A stretch of 64,000 bases of DNA from CBINFS01 sp966250015 (GTDB taxonomy: Bacteria > Bacteroidota > Rhodothermia > Rhodothermales > DASSAV01), in contig CBINFS010000019.1 of NCBI GenBank assembly GCA_966250015.1, forward strand, positions 1-64,000. The letters run 5' to 3'. Made by a program: the position numbers and the translations under genes. Position 1 is the first letter of the stretch. Every line of letters begins with the position of its first letter. This document shows positions 27,073-36,564 of the stretch, one piece after another. The notes under the pieces were generated by a model. It worked only from the letters and a program-made list of their open reading frames with translations. It searched no databases and had not been told where the DNA came from.

Positions 27073-27464
27073 AGGGTTTTCAGAGAGCGAGCGACGTAGT
27101 TATTTTTAGGACAGCCCTGTTACCCTTGTTGCAAAATGTGTAAAATACGTGAGATTCACGTGCGGGATCATTGATTCACGCGGTACAGGTGGTATCTTGA
27201 ATGCCACACATTTCGCTGAAAAGCGTTGTTATTAGACGTCCCGGCTGCTTGATCACTTATCTGGACCGGCCCGGACGTTTAACCCGCCTTCCGCGCTAAG
27301 ATTCTTTCGCAGTTTATTCCGCTTATAGAAGGGCAGTTTCCCTGCCCGGCGTGCGTTCCCACCCTGGAAAAGCGAACACTTTCAAACACTGCCGCCGTGG
27401 TCCGCATCCGATGCGCTCGGGTGCGATGCGCTTGCTGTCCGAACCAAACCTCAACCATCAATTT
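27073..27464. other. Long leader region upstream of rho
   Basis: 392 bases without a gene. It holds a promoter-like pair (TTG at 27171-27173 and TATCTTG at 27193-27199, 19 bases apart) and a perfect GGGCAG-TTTCC-CTGCCC hairpin at 27331-27347 with no T run. If that promoter is used, rho mRNA has a leader of about 250 bases, as expected for a self-regulated rho gene. Confidence 0.45.
27171..27199 (+). promoter_or_regulatory. Candidate promoter of rho (TTG-N19-TATCTTG)
   Basis: The TTG (27171-27173), a 19-base spacer and TATCTTG (27193-27199) match the spacing of the Bacteroidota -33/-7 promoter (TTG-N19-TAnnTTTG), with one base missing from the -7 box. Confidence 0.45.
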
Positions 27465-29417
<1,953 letters not shown>

Positions 29418-29442
29418 GGTAAGCTCCATCCGAATCTATATC

Positions 29443-29470
29443 AGACCCGCCCTCTGGGGCGGGTCTTTTT
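29443..29470 (+). terminator. Rho-independent terminator after rho
   Basis: AGACCCGCCC (29443-29452) pairs perfectly with GGGCGGGTCT (29457-29466), loop TCTG, followed by TTTT. It lies 26 bases after the rho stop. Confidence 0.93.
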
Positions 29471-29517
29471 GCATTCAGGATCCAGCTTTCAACGCGAAAT
29501 CGTACGGCAGGTGGTAC

Positions 29518-30264
29518 ATGAAACCCAGGGCGATTTTCTTCGACATGGACGGCGTGCTGGTGGACGTTTCGAGGTCGTTCAGACGAGTGATCGAGGAGAC
29601 GGCGGCCCACTTCACCGGGCGGGACGTCGAGCCGGGGACGGTCCAGCGATACAAAAACATGGGAGGCTTCAACGACGATTGGAAGCTGACCCACGCGATC
29701 ATCAGCGATGCAGGAATGGACGTCCCGCTAAGCCGCGTCATCGAGGAGTTTCAGAAGCGGTATCGCGGAGAAAGCTGGAACGGATTCATCGTAACGGAGC
29801 CTGCGTTGATGAAGACCGAGACGCTCGAGAGGCTGTGTACGGCCGACCGGGTGATGGGCGTCATCACCGGAAGACCGGAGGCCGAGGCGTACTGGACCGT
29901 CGAACGTTTCGGCTGGAAGAAGTTCTTCCCTCTCCTGATCGGAATGGAAAAGCAGGAGGGTAGAGGAAAACCCGATCCTTACTGCCTGAACCTGGCCTTA
30001 ACGATCCTTGAAGCGGCCGGCAGAAAAATCGAGGCCGGCTGCTCGGTGTACGTAGGGGACTCGGTCGACGACATGGTAGCGGCGCGGGCAGCCGGTATGT
30101 GGGCAATAGGGGTGGTCCCTCCATACCTCGACGGCCGCGGACACGCCGATTTGCTCCGGCAACGCGGCGCCCACCTCGTGCTCAACGACGTAAACGAGCT
30201 GCCCGAGGTGGTCGACAGGATCGAAGAGCTTGCCGATACGAAAGCGCCCGTCGGCCGTCCGTGA
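29518..30264 (+). CDS. HAD-superfamily phosphatase
   Basis: 248 residues. Motif I FFDMDGVLVDV (nucleophile Asp) is at residues 8-18, motif II GVITGRPEAEAYWTVER contains the Thr, the Lys of motif III is in GRGKPDPYCL, and motif IV is VYVGDSVDDMVAARAAGMWAIGV. It resembles the phosphoglycolate phosphatase-like (HAD IA) group with a helical cap between motifs I and II. The substrate is unknown. It converges with the MFS gene at a distance of 13 bases. Confidence 0.88.
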   Translation: MKPRAIFFDMDGVLVDVSRSFRRVIEETAAHFTGRDVEPGTVQRYKNMGGFNDDWKLTHAIISDAGMDVPLSRVIEEFQKRYRGESWNGFIVTEPALMKTETLERLCTADRVMGVITGRPEAEAYWTVERFGWKKFFPLLIGMEKQEGRGKPDPYCLNLALTILEAAGRKIEAGCSVYVGDSVDDMVAARAAGMWAIGVVPPYLDGRGHADLLRQRGAHLVLNDVNELPEVVDRIEELADTKAPVGRP

Positions 30265-30277
30265 ACGCCGCCGGCGA

Positions 30278-31486
30278 TCACGCCTTTACGCCGGCGAGCG
30301 AGGCGTCGGGCTCGGGTATCCTTTGCTGGACGAGCAACGCCATCAAAAAGATCGAGATGGCTCCTATGATCGTGTTGCTGAGGTAGCCGTAGCGGGTGTA
30401 GGTGAGACCCGCAGCGGCGCTTCCGATCCCAACGCCAAGCTGCCCCACCGCAACGGCCAGGCTCATCAGGATGCCTCGCCGATCGGCCGATACCAGCGCG
30501 GTCATCAGGGACTGGAGCGGACTTATGCGCATGGCCACCATCGACATGGCCGCGCCGAAGACGAGGTAGGCGACCATCATGTCGTCCACCACGTACGTCG
30601 TGATCAGCATGATCACCCCGAGTCCCACACACGACGCCACGATCAGGGGCTTTCTCCCGAGGCGATCCGAGATCCGGCCGGCCAAAGGGCCGGTTATCAC
30701 GTTGGCAATGCCGCCGACGAGGAACAGCGACGCAATGTCGGCCCCTGAGACGTGCAGCCGCCCTTCGAGCCAGGTAGGCAGAAAGACGATGTACAGGCCG
30801 ACGCTGAAGAACATCAGGAAGTAGGCTATCGCGGCAAACTGCACGTTCGGCTCCTTCGTAAGCTGCAGGTAACCGGCCACGGCATTCCGGACGGTGAGTC
30901 GCTGCCGGTTGAGCGGGACGTTGGGCTGAGGCACGACGCGCCAGATCAAAATCGACGCAAGAAACATCGTGACGGCGAACATCAGGAACGGCGACCGGAA
31001 GCCGTAGAGGTCGGCCATCAACGTACCGATGGGAATACCGATGATCTGGCCGAACGCAATACCGCTCATCACCCAGCCGTTCGCCCACCCTCTTCGCTCG
31101 TAGGGAAAGTAATCCCCCACGTACGCCACGGCCGCCCCGCTCAGCATGCCCGCCGACGCACCGGCGAGCGCCCGGATGGTCAGAAGCGAGAGGTAGCTAT
31201 CCGCGAACGCATGCAAAAACAGCGTCGTCGAGAGCGCCGCCGAGCCCACCATCAGCATCCGTCGCCTGCCGACCCTGTCCGAGATGGGGCCGATAATGAG
31301 GGCAAAAATGCTCAGCATCAGGGCATATGCCGTGATGAGGGTGCCCTGGATCGACTCCGGTATGGCGAGGGCATCGCCTATTCGTGGAAGAATGGGAGCG
31401 ATGATAACCACCTGGCTGCTCGATGAAAACATCATCAGCCAGAGTGCAAACAGTATCCAGAACGTCTGCGTTTTCTGTGAGAGCAC
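30278..31486 (-). CDS. Major facilitator superfamily transporter
   Basis: 402 residues with twelve predicted membrane segments. The loop 2-3 signature is visible as GPISDRVGRRRMLMVG, and it recurs in the second half as GRISDRLGRKPLIVAS. The conserved proton-antiport pattern after segment 5 (GQIIGIPIGTLMADLYGFRSPF) suggests a drug/proton antiporter-like exporter. Substrate cannot be deduced. The gene stands alone, with a 433-base divergent region to recJ. Confidence 0.88.
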   Translation of the reverse strand: MLSQKTQTFWILFALWLMMFSSSSQVVIIAPILPRIGDALAIPESIQGTLITAYALMLSIFALIIGPISDRVGRRRMLMVGSAALSTTLFLHAFADSYLSLLTIRALAGASAGMLSGAAVAYVGDYFPYERRGWANGWVMSGIAFGQIIGIPIGTLMADLYGFRSPFLMFAVTMFLASILIWRVVPQPNVPLNRQRLTVRNAVAGYLQLTKEPNVQFAAIAYFLMFFSVGLYIVFLPTWLEGRLHVSGADIASLFLVGGIANVITGPLAGRISDRLGRKPLIVASCVGLGVIMLITTYVVDDMMVAYLVFGAAMSMVAMRISPLQSLMTALVSADRRGILMSLAVAVGQLGVGIGSAAAGLTYTRYGYLSNTIIGAISIFLMALLVQQRIPEPDASLAGVKA

Positions 31487-31919
31487 AACAACCTGCCTTG
31501 ATTCTATTCTCAGAGACTCTGGTCTCTATTCCAACTGCCACCTGCTTTCAGGCGTTGAATGCTACGCTTTTTTGTCCCGATTGTTTACGCCCGAATGAGC
31601 TAGCCGGTAGCCCCGGCAGTGAGGCCGTTTCCCGCATCTTTCGATGAGCATCCAGGTAAAACAACGTGACACTCCTCTGCCTGAGAAATACGTAGAACCG
31701 GCCAGTCGGATGCAGTCCAAACCGGAAGGTTCATAAGCGAACGCAACGAAAGGAGGGGTGCAGGTTCTCCCGACGGGAGAGATGCCTGAACCGGCTTTTC
31801 GCCTGCTCTTCGTTCTGAGCCCTTGCACTAACGGTTCGTCGTCGGGTATTATTGGAGGCGTCGGATCGTAGAAAGGTCCTCGAGTTCATTAAATAGGCGG
31901 CGCCTTAAACGAGAGCAGG
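31487..31919. other. Divergent intergenic region between the MFS gene and recJ
   Basis: 433 bases, no convincing gene; an open frame on the minus strand (31562-31828) has random-looking sequence. It contains a nested inverted repeat at about 31762-31798 (GGTTC...GAACC around TCTCCCGACGGGAGA) that could form an RNA or cruciform structure. I cannot assign it to a known riboswitch. Confidence 0.4.
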
Positions 31920-33665
31920 ATGAAGTACCGGTGGATTCCGCGCCAGCTGGATAACCCTGAGGCTATCACACGGCTGCAGCGCGAGCTGAACAACTTACCC
32001 GAACCGCTGGCGCGTGCACTCGTTCTGCGTGGCATCGATACGTTCGAAAGCGCCCGGCTCTTCTTCAGGCCCTGCCTTAGCCACCTTCACGACCCCTTTC
32101 TCATGCGGGACATGGACGTTGCCGCCTCGCGCGTCCTGTCCGCCATTTCAAACGGAGAACGCGTGCTGATATACGGCGACTACGACGTCGACGGCACGAC
32201 GGCCACCGCCTTATTGGTTTCCTTCTTCCGGGATAACGGGGTCAAAGCCGACTTCTTTATCCCCGATCGATTCGAGGACGGGTACGGGTTGAACCGTATT
32301 GGCATCGATTTCGCCGTTGAGCACGAGGACTCCCTTGTCATTGCGGTCGATTGCGGCATTACGGCGGTTGATGAGGCTGCCTACGCCCGCGAAAAGGGCA
32401 TCGACCTGATCATCTGCGATCACCACACGCCGGACGCCCACCTCCCGGAGGCGGTTGCCGTGCTGAATCCCAAACGGCAGGATTGTGCGTACCCTTTCAA
32501 GGAGCTGTCGGGTTGCGGCGTCGCCTTCAAGCTTGTGCAAGCCGTCCTGTCGCTTCGTGGCGAGCCGGTCGAACGGGCAAAGCCCTACCTCGACCTGGTA
32601 GCCGTATCCACCGTCAGCGACGTCGTCCCGATTTTCGAAGAAAACCGCGTACTCATGTACGAGGGATTGAAGGTCCTTCGTCAAAGCCCGAGGATCGGGT
32701 TCCGGACGCTGGCCGAACAGGCGGGGATCAGCCTGACCGACTGTTCGACCAGCAGGATAGTCTTCGGGATCGGCCCCCGAATCAACGCTGCGGGCCGGAT
32801 GGGTGATGCGAGCCGGGCAGTGGAGCTGCTACTCGAAGATGACGAAAGGAGGGCGTCGATTTTGACGGCACAACTCGAACTGGCCAACAAGCAGAGGCGC
32901 CAGCTCGATCAGGAGACGGTGAAGCAGGCAACCGAGATGGCCGAACGGCAGCTCGGCGCCCGGACGCGCCATTCAGTCGTGCTGTACCATCCCGAGTGGC
33001 ACCTGGGCGTGGTCGGCATCGTAGCGAGCAGGCTCGTCGAGCGGTTTTACCGGCCTACGATCATGCTCGCGGCTTCCAACGGGATCGTGAAGGGTTCGGC
33101 GCGCTCGATCGCAGGCATCAACGTGTACGACGCCCTGAAAGCCTGCTCCGACCTGCTCACGACGTTCGGCGGCCACGACTTCGCCGCGGGACTCGCGCTG
33201 CCGGTGGAAAACGTCCCCGCCTTTCAGGATCGATTCGACGAGGTCGTCTCTTCCATGATTCAGCCAGACCTGCTCATTCCCGCCCTTTTCATCGATGCCC
33301 CCCTCCGCCTGGACTACATCGACCGGCGGTTCTGGACGATCCTCAAACAGTTCGAGCCGCACGGACCGGCGAACGACGAGCCCGTCTTCCACGCCCGGGA
33401 CCTCGAAGTGGTGGGGCGGCCGAGGGTCATGGGCAAAAACGGCGAACACATCAAGTTTAACGTGCGGCAGCTCGACAGATCGTACGATCAAGGCCTCGAA
33501 GTGGTGGGGTTCAAGATGAACCGCCTGCTGCCGACCATTGATGCCAGCCGCCGGGATGGGCTCGCCCTCGAGCTCGCGTTTTCGATCCAGGAGAACACCT
33601 GGAACGGCCGTACTACGCTGCAACTCCGCGCCCACGACCTCCGTCTTGCCGATAACGATACGTAG
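31920..33665 (+). CDS. recJ: Single-stranded-DNA-specific exonuclease RecJ
   Basis: 581 residues. DHH-family motifs: YGDYDVDGTTATALLVSFF (motif I), VIAVDCGITAVDEA, ICDHHTPD (DHH), and GCGVAFKLVQAV. The DHHA1 part has GIVASRLVERFYRPTIMLA and FGGHDFAAGLAL, and the C-terminal OB-type domain is present. RecJ is a 5'-3' exonuclease in recombination and repair. Normal length, start supported by the first conserved motifs at the usual distance. Confidence 0.96.
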   Translation: MKYRWIPRQLDNPEAITRLQRELNNLPEPLARALVLRGIDTFESARLFFRPCLSHLHDPFLMRDMDVAASRVLSAISNGERVLIYGDYDVDGTTATALLVSFFRDNGVKADFFIPDRFEDGYGLNRIGIDFAVEHEDSLVIAVDCGITAVDEAAYAREKGIDLIICDHHTPDAHLPEAVAVLNPKRQDCAYPFKELSGCGVAFKLVQAVLSLRGEPVERAKPYLDLVAVSTVSDVVPIFEENRVLMYEGLKVLRQSPRIGFRTLAEQAGISLTDCSTSRIVFGIGPRINAAGRMGDASRAVELLLEDDERRASILTAQLELANKQRRQLDQETVKQATEMAERQLGARTRHSVVLYHPEWHLGVVGIVASRLVERFYRPTIMLAASNGIVKGSARSIAGINVYDALKACSDLLTTFGGHDFAAGLALPVENVPAFQDRFDEVVSSMIQPDLLIPALFIDAPLRLDYIDRRFWTILKQFEPHGPANDEPVFHARDLEVVGRPRVMGKNGEHIKFNVRQLDRSYDQGLEVVGFKMNRLLPTIDASRRDGLALELAFSIQENTWNGRTTLQLRAHDLRLADNDT

Positions 33666-33853
33666 GAAAACGGCCGGATCGATTCGGTCTCCGGTCCCAT
33701 GGCCTCAGTGAAACACGAAGAAAAATGGATGGTTAGGAAGTTACATTTTTGCGTGTCTTAAATGCCTTAAATCATTCGGCTACCGGATTTTCGGCGTGCC
33801 GTCGAACCCTCTCTCTCCTCATCACGATAGATACACGGCGGTAATTACACGAA

Positions 33854-35872
33854 ATGCAGCAGGATGACCGCGCCCCCGATAGCCCCATCAGTGCGAGCAG
33901 ACTGGCACTGGTAGCCAGCCGGACGATCAACGGAGTCATTATTACCGATGCGGCTCGGCGCATAGAGTGGGCCAACGAAGGGTTTACCCGGATCACCGGG
34001 TATACCCTGGACGAAGTGAAAGGCAAGGTACCCGGGCACATCCTTCAGGGACCGGACACCAATGAAGAGACGCGCCGGTTCATGCGCGAAAGGCTGAGCC
34101 GGAACGAGGGTTTTGAAGTCGAGGTGCTGAATTACCGCAAAACCGGTGAACCGTTCTGGGTACGTGTAGAGGTACAACCGCTGCTGGACGAGAAGGGCGT
34201 CGTCACCGGGTACATGGGGATTGAAACGGACATTACGGACCGAAAGCTCGCCGAGTACGAGCTGCAACGGCGCGCCTACCAGCAGGTTGCCATCTCGCGG
34301 CTCAGCCAGAAGGCACTCACGGCAGAGGCGCCCGCCTTAATGGCATTCGCCGTCGAAGCGGCAGCCGATGCGCTCGATGCAGCTCATGCCGGGTTCTTTT
34401 CGTTTACGGCCGACGGGAAAAAAATACGGTTGGAAGCCGGGAAGGGCTTGCCCGACGTGCCAGCGGTAATGGATCGCCCCGGCGATGAAGCTTTTGCCTC
34501 GCCCCAGGACGCACACAATGAGGCCGTCCTGATGGTTGCGTCGCGCCTTTTTGGCGGCCTCACCGTAAAGAGCAGCCTCGGCGTGCTGGTCTCAGACGGT
34601 GAAAAACCCTACGGGATTCTGGTGGTGGGGACGCCGGAGGAGAAAACGTATTCTGCCGACGACCTGTCGTTTTTGCAGTCGATTGCGCACGTTCTGGCTG
34701 CGGGCATCCAGCGGAGCGCCATACAGGAGCAGCTCGTTGCCGAGCGAGACAGGGCAGAGGAGATCGCTCGCCTGAAGAGCGAGTTCCTGGCAAACATGAG
34801 CCACGAGATCCGTACGCCTCTGACCGGCATCATCGGATTTGCGTCGGTGTTGGCGAGCGAAGTACCCGAGCCCCACCGGGAGTTTGCGGCATTGATCGAA
34901 CAGGGTGGCCACAGGCTGCTCGAAGTGCTGAACTCGGTGCTCGATCTCGCCAAGCTGGACGCCCATCAGGTCGAGCTCGACCTGCAACGCCTGCACGTGG
35001 CCAGCGTCGTCCGGGAGATACTGCCCCTTTTCCGGCCCCTCGCGGAACAGAAGAAAATTACGCTCTCCCTTGAGGAGGAAGAGGGTAGTGAAACGGGTTA
35101 TGCCCTGCTCGACCGTGGCGCTTTCGTCCGCATCCTGCAAAACCTGGTTGGAAATGCGCTGAAGTTTACGAATAAAGGCCGTGTAACCGTGGAGGTGTGG
35201 GCCGACGAGCAGCGCGTGAACGTGAACGTACGGGACACCGGCATCGGGATGGACCAGTCCTTCATCCCTCACCTGTTCGAGGAGTTCAAGCAGGAGAGCA
35301 GCGGCGTAACCAAGACGCAAGAAGGCAGCGGCCTCGGCCTGTCGATCACACGGCGCCTCGTCGATCTCATGAACGGCACCATACGGGTAGAAAGCAAAAA
35401 GGGAGAGGGAAGCACGTTCATGGTGTCGTTCCCCCGGGTGGAGCAGGGCGCTGCACCTGAGCAACCCGCCTCGAATCCCCAGCCCCAGTCGGCTACGTAC
35501 ATGAACCGTGCAAGTGTGCTGCTCGTCGAGGACAACCCGGACACCCGCTTTCTCATGCAGCACCTGCTCCAGGACGTCTACGACGTAGAGGCGGCTGCCG
35601 ACGGAGCCGAGGCGCAGGCGCTCGCACGAAAACGCATCTACGACCTGGTGCTGATGGACATCGACCTGGGCGGCGGGCCCGACGGGATCGCGACCCTCGA
35701 GTCCCTTCGCCGCATCCCCGGATACGAGGCCGTGCCGTTCATCGCCCTTACGGCGTACGCCCTTCCCGGCGACCGCGAACGGTTCATCCGCGCCGGTTTC
35801 GACAATTACCTCAGCAAACCCTTCGACATCGAAGAGCTCCTTCAGCTCACCGCAGGGCTGCTGGCGTCGTGA
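33854..35872 (+). CDS. Hybrid sensor histidine kinase (PAS-GAF-HisKA-HATPase-REC)
   Basis: 672 residues, no membrane segment, so a cytoplasmic sensor. Order: PAS domain (about 18-135), GAF domain (about 155-295), HisKA with His317 in LANMSHEIRTPLTGIIG, HATPase with NLVGNALKFTNKG (N box) and DTGIGMD (G1) and GSGLGLSI (G2), then a C-terminal receiver with acceptor Asp602 in LVLMDIDLGGG and Lys in YLSKPFD. The PAS domain resembles LOV domains (HILQGPDTNEETRR, FWVRVEVQPL) but has no flavin-linking Cys. It probably passes phosphate internally and on to an unlinked phosphotransfer protein. Confidence 0.93.
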   Translation: MQQDDRAPDSPISASRLALVASRTINGVIITDAARRIEWANEGFTRITGYTLDEVKGKVPGHILQGPDTNEETRRFMRERLSRNEGFEVEVLNYRKTGEPFWVRVEVQPLLDEKGVVTGYMGIETDITDRKLAEYELQRRAYQQVAISRLSQKALTAEAPALMAFAVEAAADALDAAHAGFFSFTADGKKIRLEAGKGLPDVPAVMDRPGDEAFASPQDAHNEAVLMVASRLFGGLTVKSSLGVLVSDGEKPYGILVVGTPEEKTYSADDLSFLQSIAHVLAAGIQRSAIQEQLVAERDRAEEIARLKSEFLANMSHEIRTPLTGIIGFASVLASEVPEPHREFAALIEQGGHRLLEVLNSVLDLAKLDAHQVELDLQRLHVASVVREILPLFRPLAEQKKITLSLEEEEGSETGYALLDRGAFVRILQNLVGNALKFTNKGRVTVEVWADEQRVNVNVRDTGIGMDQSFIPHLFEEFKQESSGVTKTQEGSGLGLSITRRLVDLMNGTIRVESKKGEGSTFMVSFPRVEQGAAPEQPASNPQPQSATYMNRASVLLVEDNPDTRFLMQHLLQDVYDVEAAADGAEAQALARKRIYDLVLMDIDLGGGPDGIATLESLRRIPGYEAVPFIALTAYALPGDRERFIRAGFDNYLSKPFDIEELLQLTAGLLAS

Positions 35873-35878
35873 AGAGGC

Positions 35879-36037
35879 TCAGAACAGGGCGTAGATGAAC
35901 GGCGCCAGCGCCGAACCCTGAGCGAACACGATCAGCAGACTGATCAGCAGCAGGAACACCACGATGGGCGCCAGCCACCACTTCTTTCGGGTCTTCAGAA
36001 AATCCCAGAGAAGCACGACGTTTGATTTGCGAGCCAT
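35879..36037 (-). CDS. DUF5989 small membrane protein (SxtK-like)
   Basis: About 52 residues. A short amphipathic N-terminus ending in LWDFLKTRKKWWLAPI is followed by one hydrophobic segment (IVVFLLLISLLIVFAQ) and the end GSALAPFIYALF, which is the typical pattern of DUF5989. Start at 36037 (MARKSNVVLLW) is preferred over an upstream ATG at 36079 that would overlap the SxtJ-like gene. It is the last gene of a three-gene unit with the SxtJ-like protein and a carbamoyltransferase. Function unknown. Confidence 0.85.
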   Translation of the reverse strand: MARKSNVVLLWDFLKTRKKWWLAPIVVFLLLISLLIVFAQGSALAPFIYALF

Positions 36038-36075
36038 ATCAAATACTGATTTGGAAAAAACCGGAGCATAGCCGG

Positions 36076-36561
36076 TCAAAATGGTTTATCGGGGCGGCCG
36101 GCAGGACCATCGGGCTCAACCGGCTCCCAGTACGTCTTCGCTTTCGGATCGGGTCGGAGCTTGAGTCCGGTGCGGCCGGTGAGGCGGACGAAGAAGCCGA
36201 CCGGCGTAATTACGAGGAAAAAAGTCAGCGTGAGGATGACGTGGGTCATCACGACGGCCAACATCCCTACCGCTTTCATCCAGACGCGCTCGACCGGCGC
36301 CAGCGCCCGGGGAACGATACCTGCCGCGAGCAGCAGGAGCAAGGCCAAACCCATCAGAAGGTATCCAGAAACACCGCCCTTCCACGTCAGGTAACCCCCT
36401 AATGCCGCCAGCGGCAGCACAACCACGAGGGCAAACCGTCGCAGCTCCTTAATGGTTTTACGTGGCGGACTCCCGCTACCGCCGATGACCGGCCACCATG
36501 CTTTCCCGCGCCGGATCGAAACTGCTCGAGGCGTTCCGTTCGTGTGAAGATCGGCTTTCAT
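36076..36561 (-). CDS. SxtJ-family membrane protein
   Basis: 161 residues. A polar N-terminus is followed by three hydrophobic segments (about 42-60, 65-85 and 96-122) and a C-terminal tail (LKLRPDPKAKTYWEPVEPDG), a pattern shared with SxtJ, named after the saxitoxin cluster. The family accompanies carbamoyltransferases in many bacteria; its job is unknown, but a membrane platform for the transferase is plausible. It begins three bases after the carbamoyltransferase stop. Confidence 0.82.
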   Translation of the reverse strand: MKADLHTNGTPRAVSIRRGKAWWPVIGGSGSPPRKTIKELRRFALVVVLPLAALGGYLTWKGGVSGYLLMGLALLLLLAAGIVPRALAPVERVWMKAVGMLAVVMTHVILTLTFFLVITPVGFFVRLTGRTGLKLRPDPKAKTYWEPVEPDGPAGRPDKPF

Positions 36562-36564
36562 TCG

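Noticed and set aside
31681..31730. CTGAGA...GAACC segment resembling part of a TPP riboswitch
   Set aside because: The upstream GGGGTGC arm and the GCG-AGGGA end are missing, and neither neighbour gene is related to thiamine.
33854..34260. Possible blue-light LOV photoreceptor
   Set aside because: The flavin-adduct Cys is replaced; only a LOV-like PAS can be claimed.
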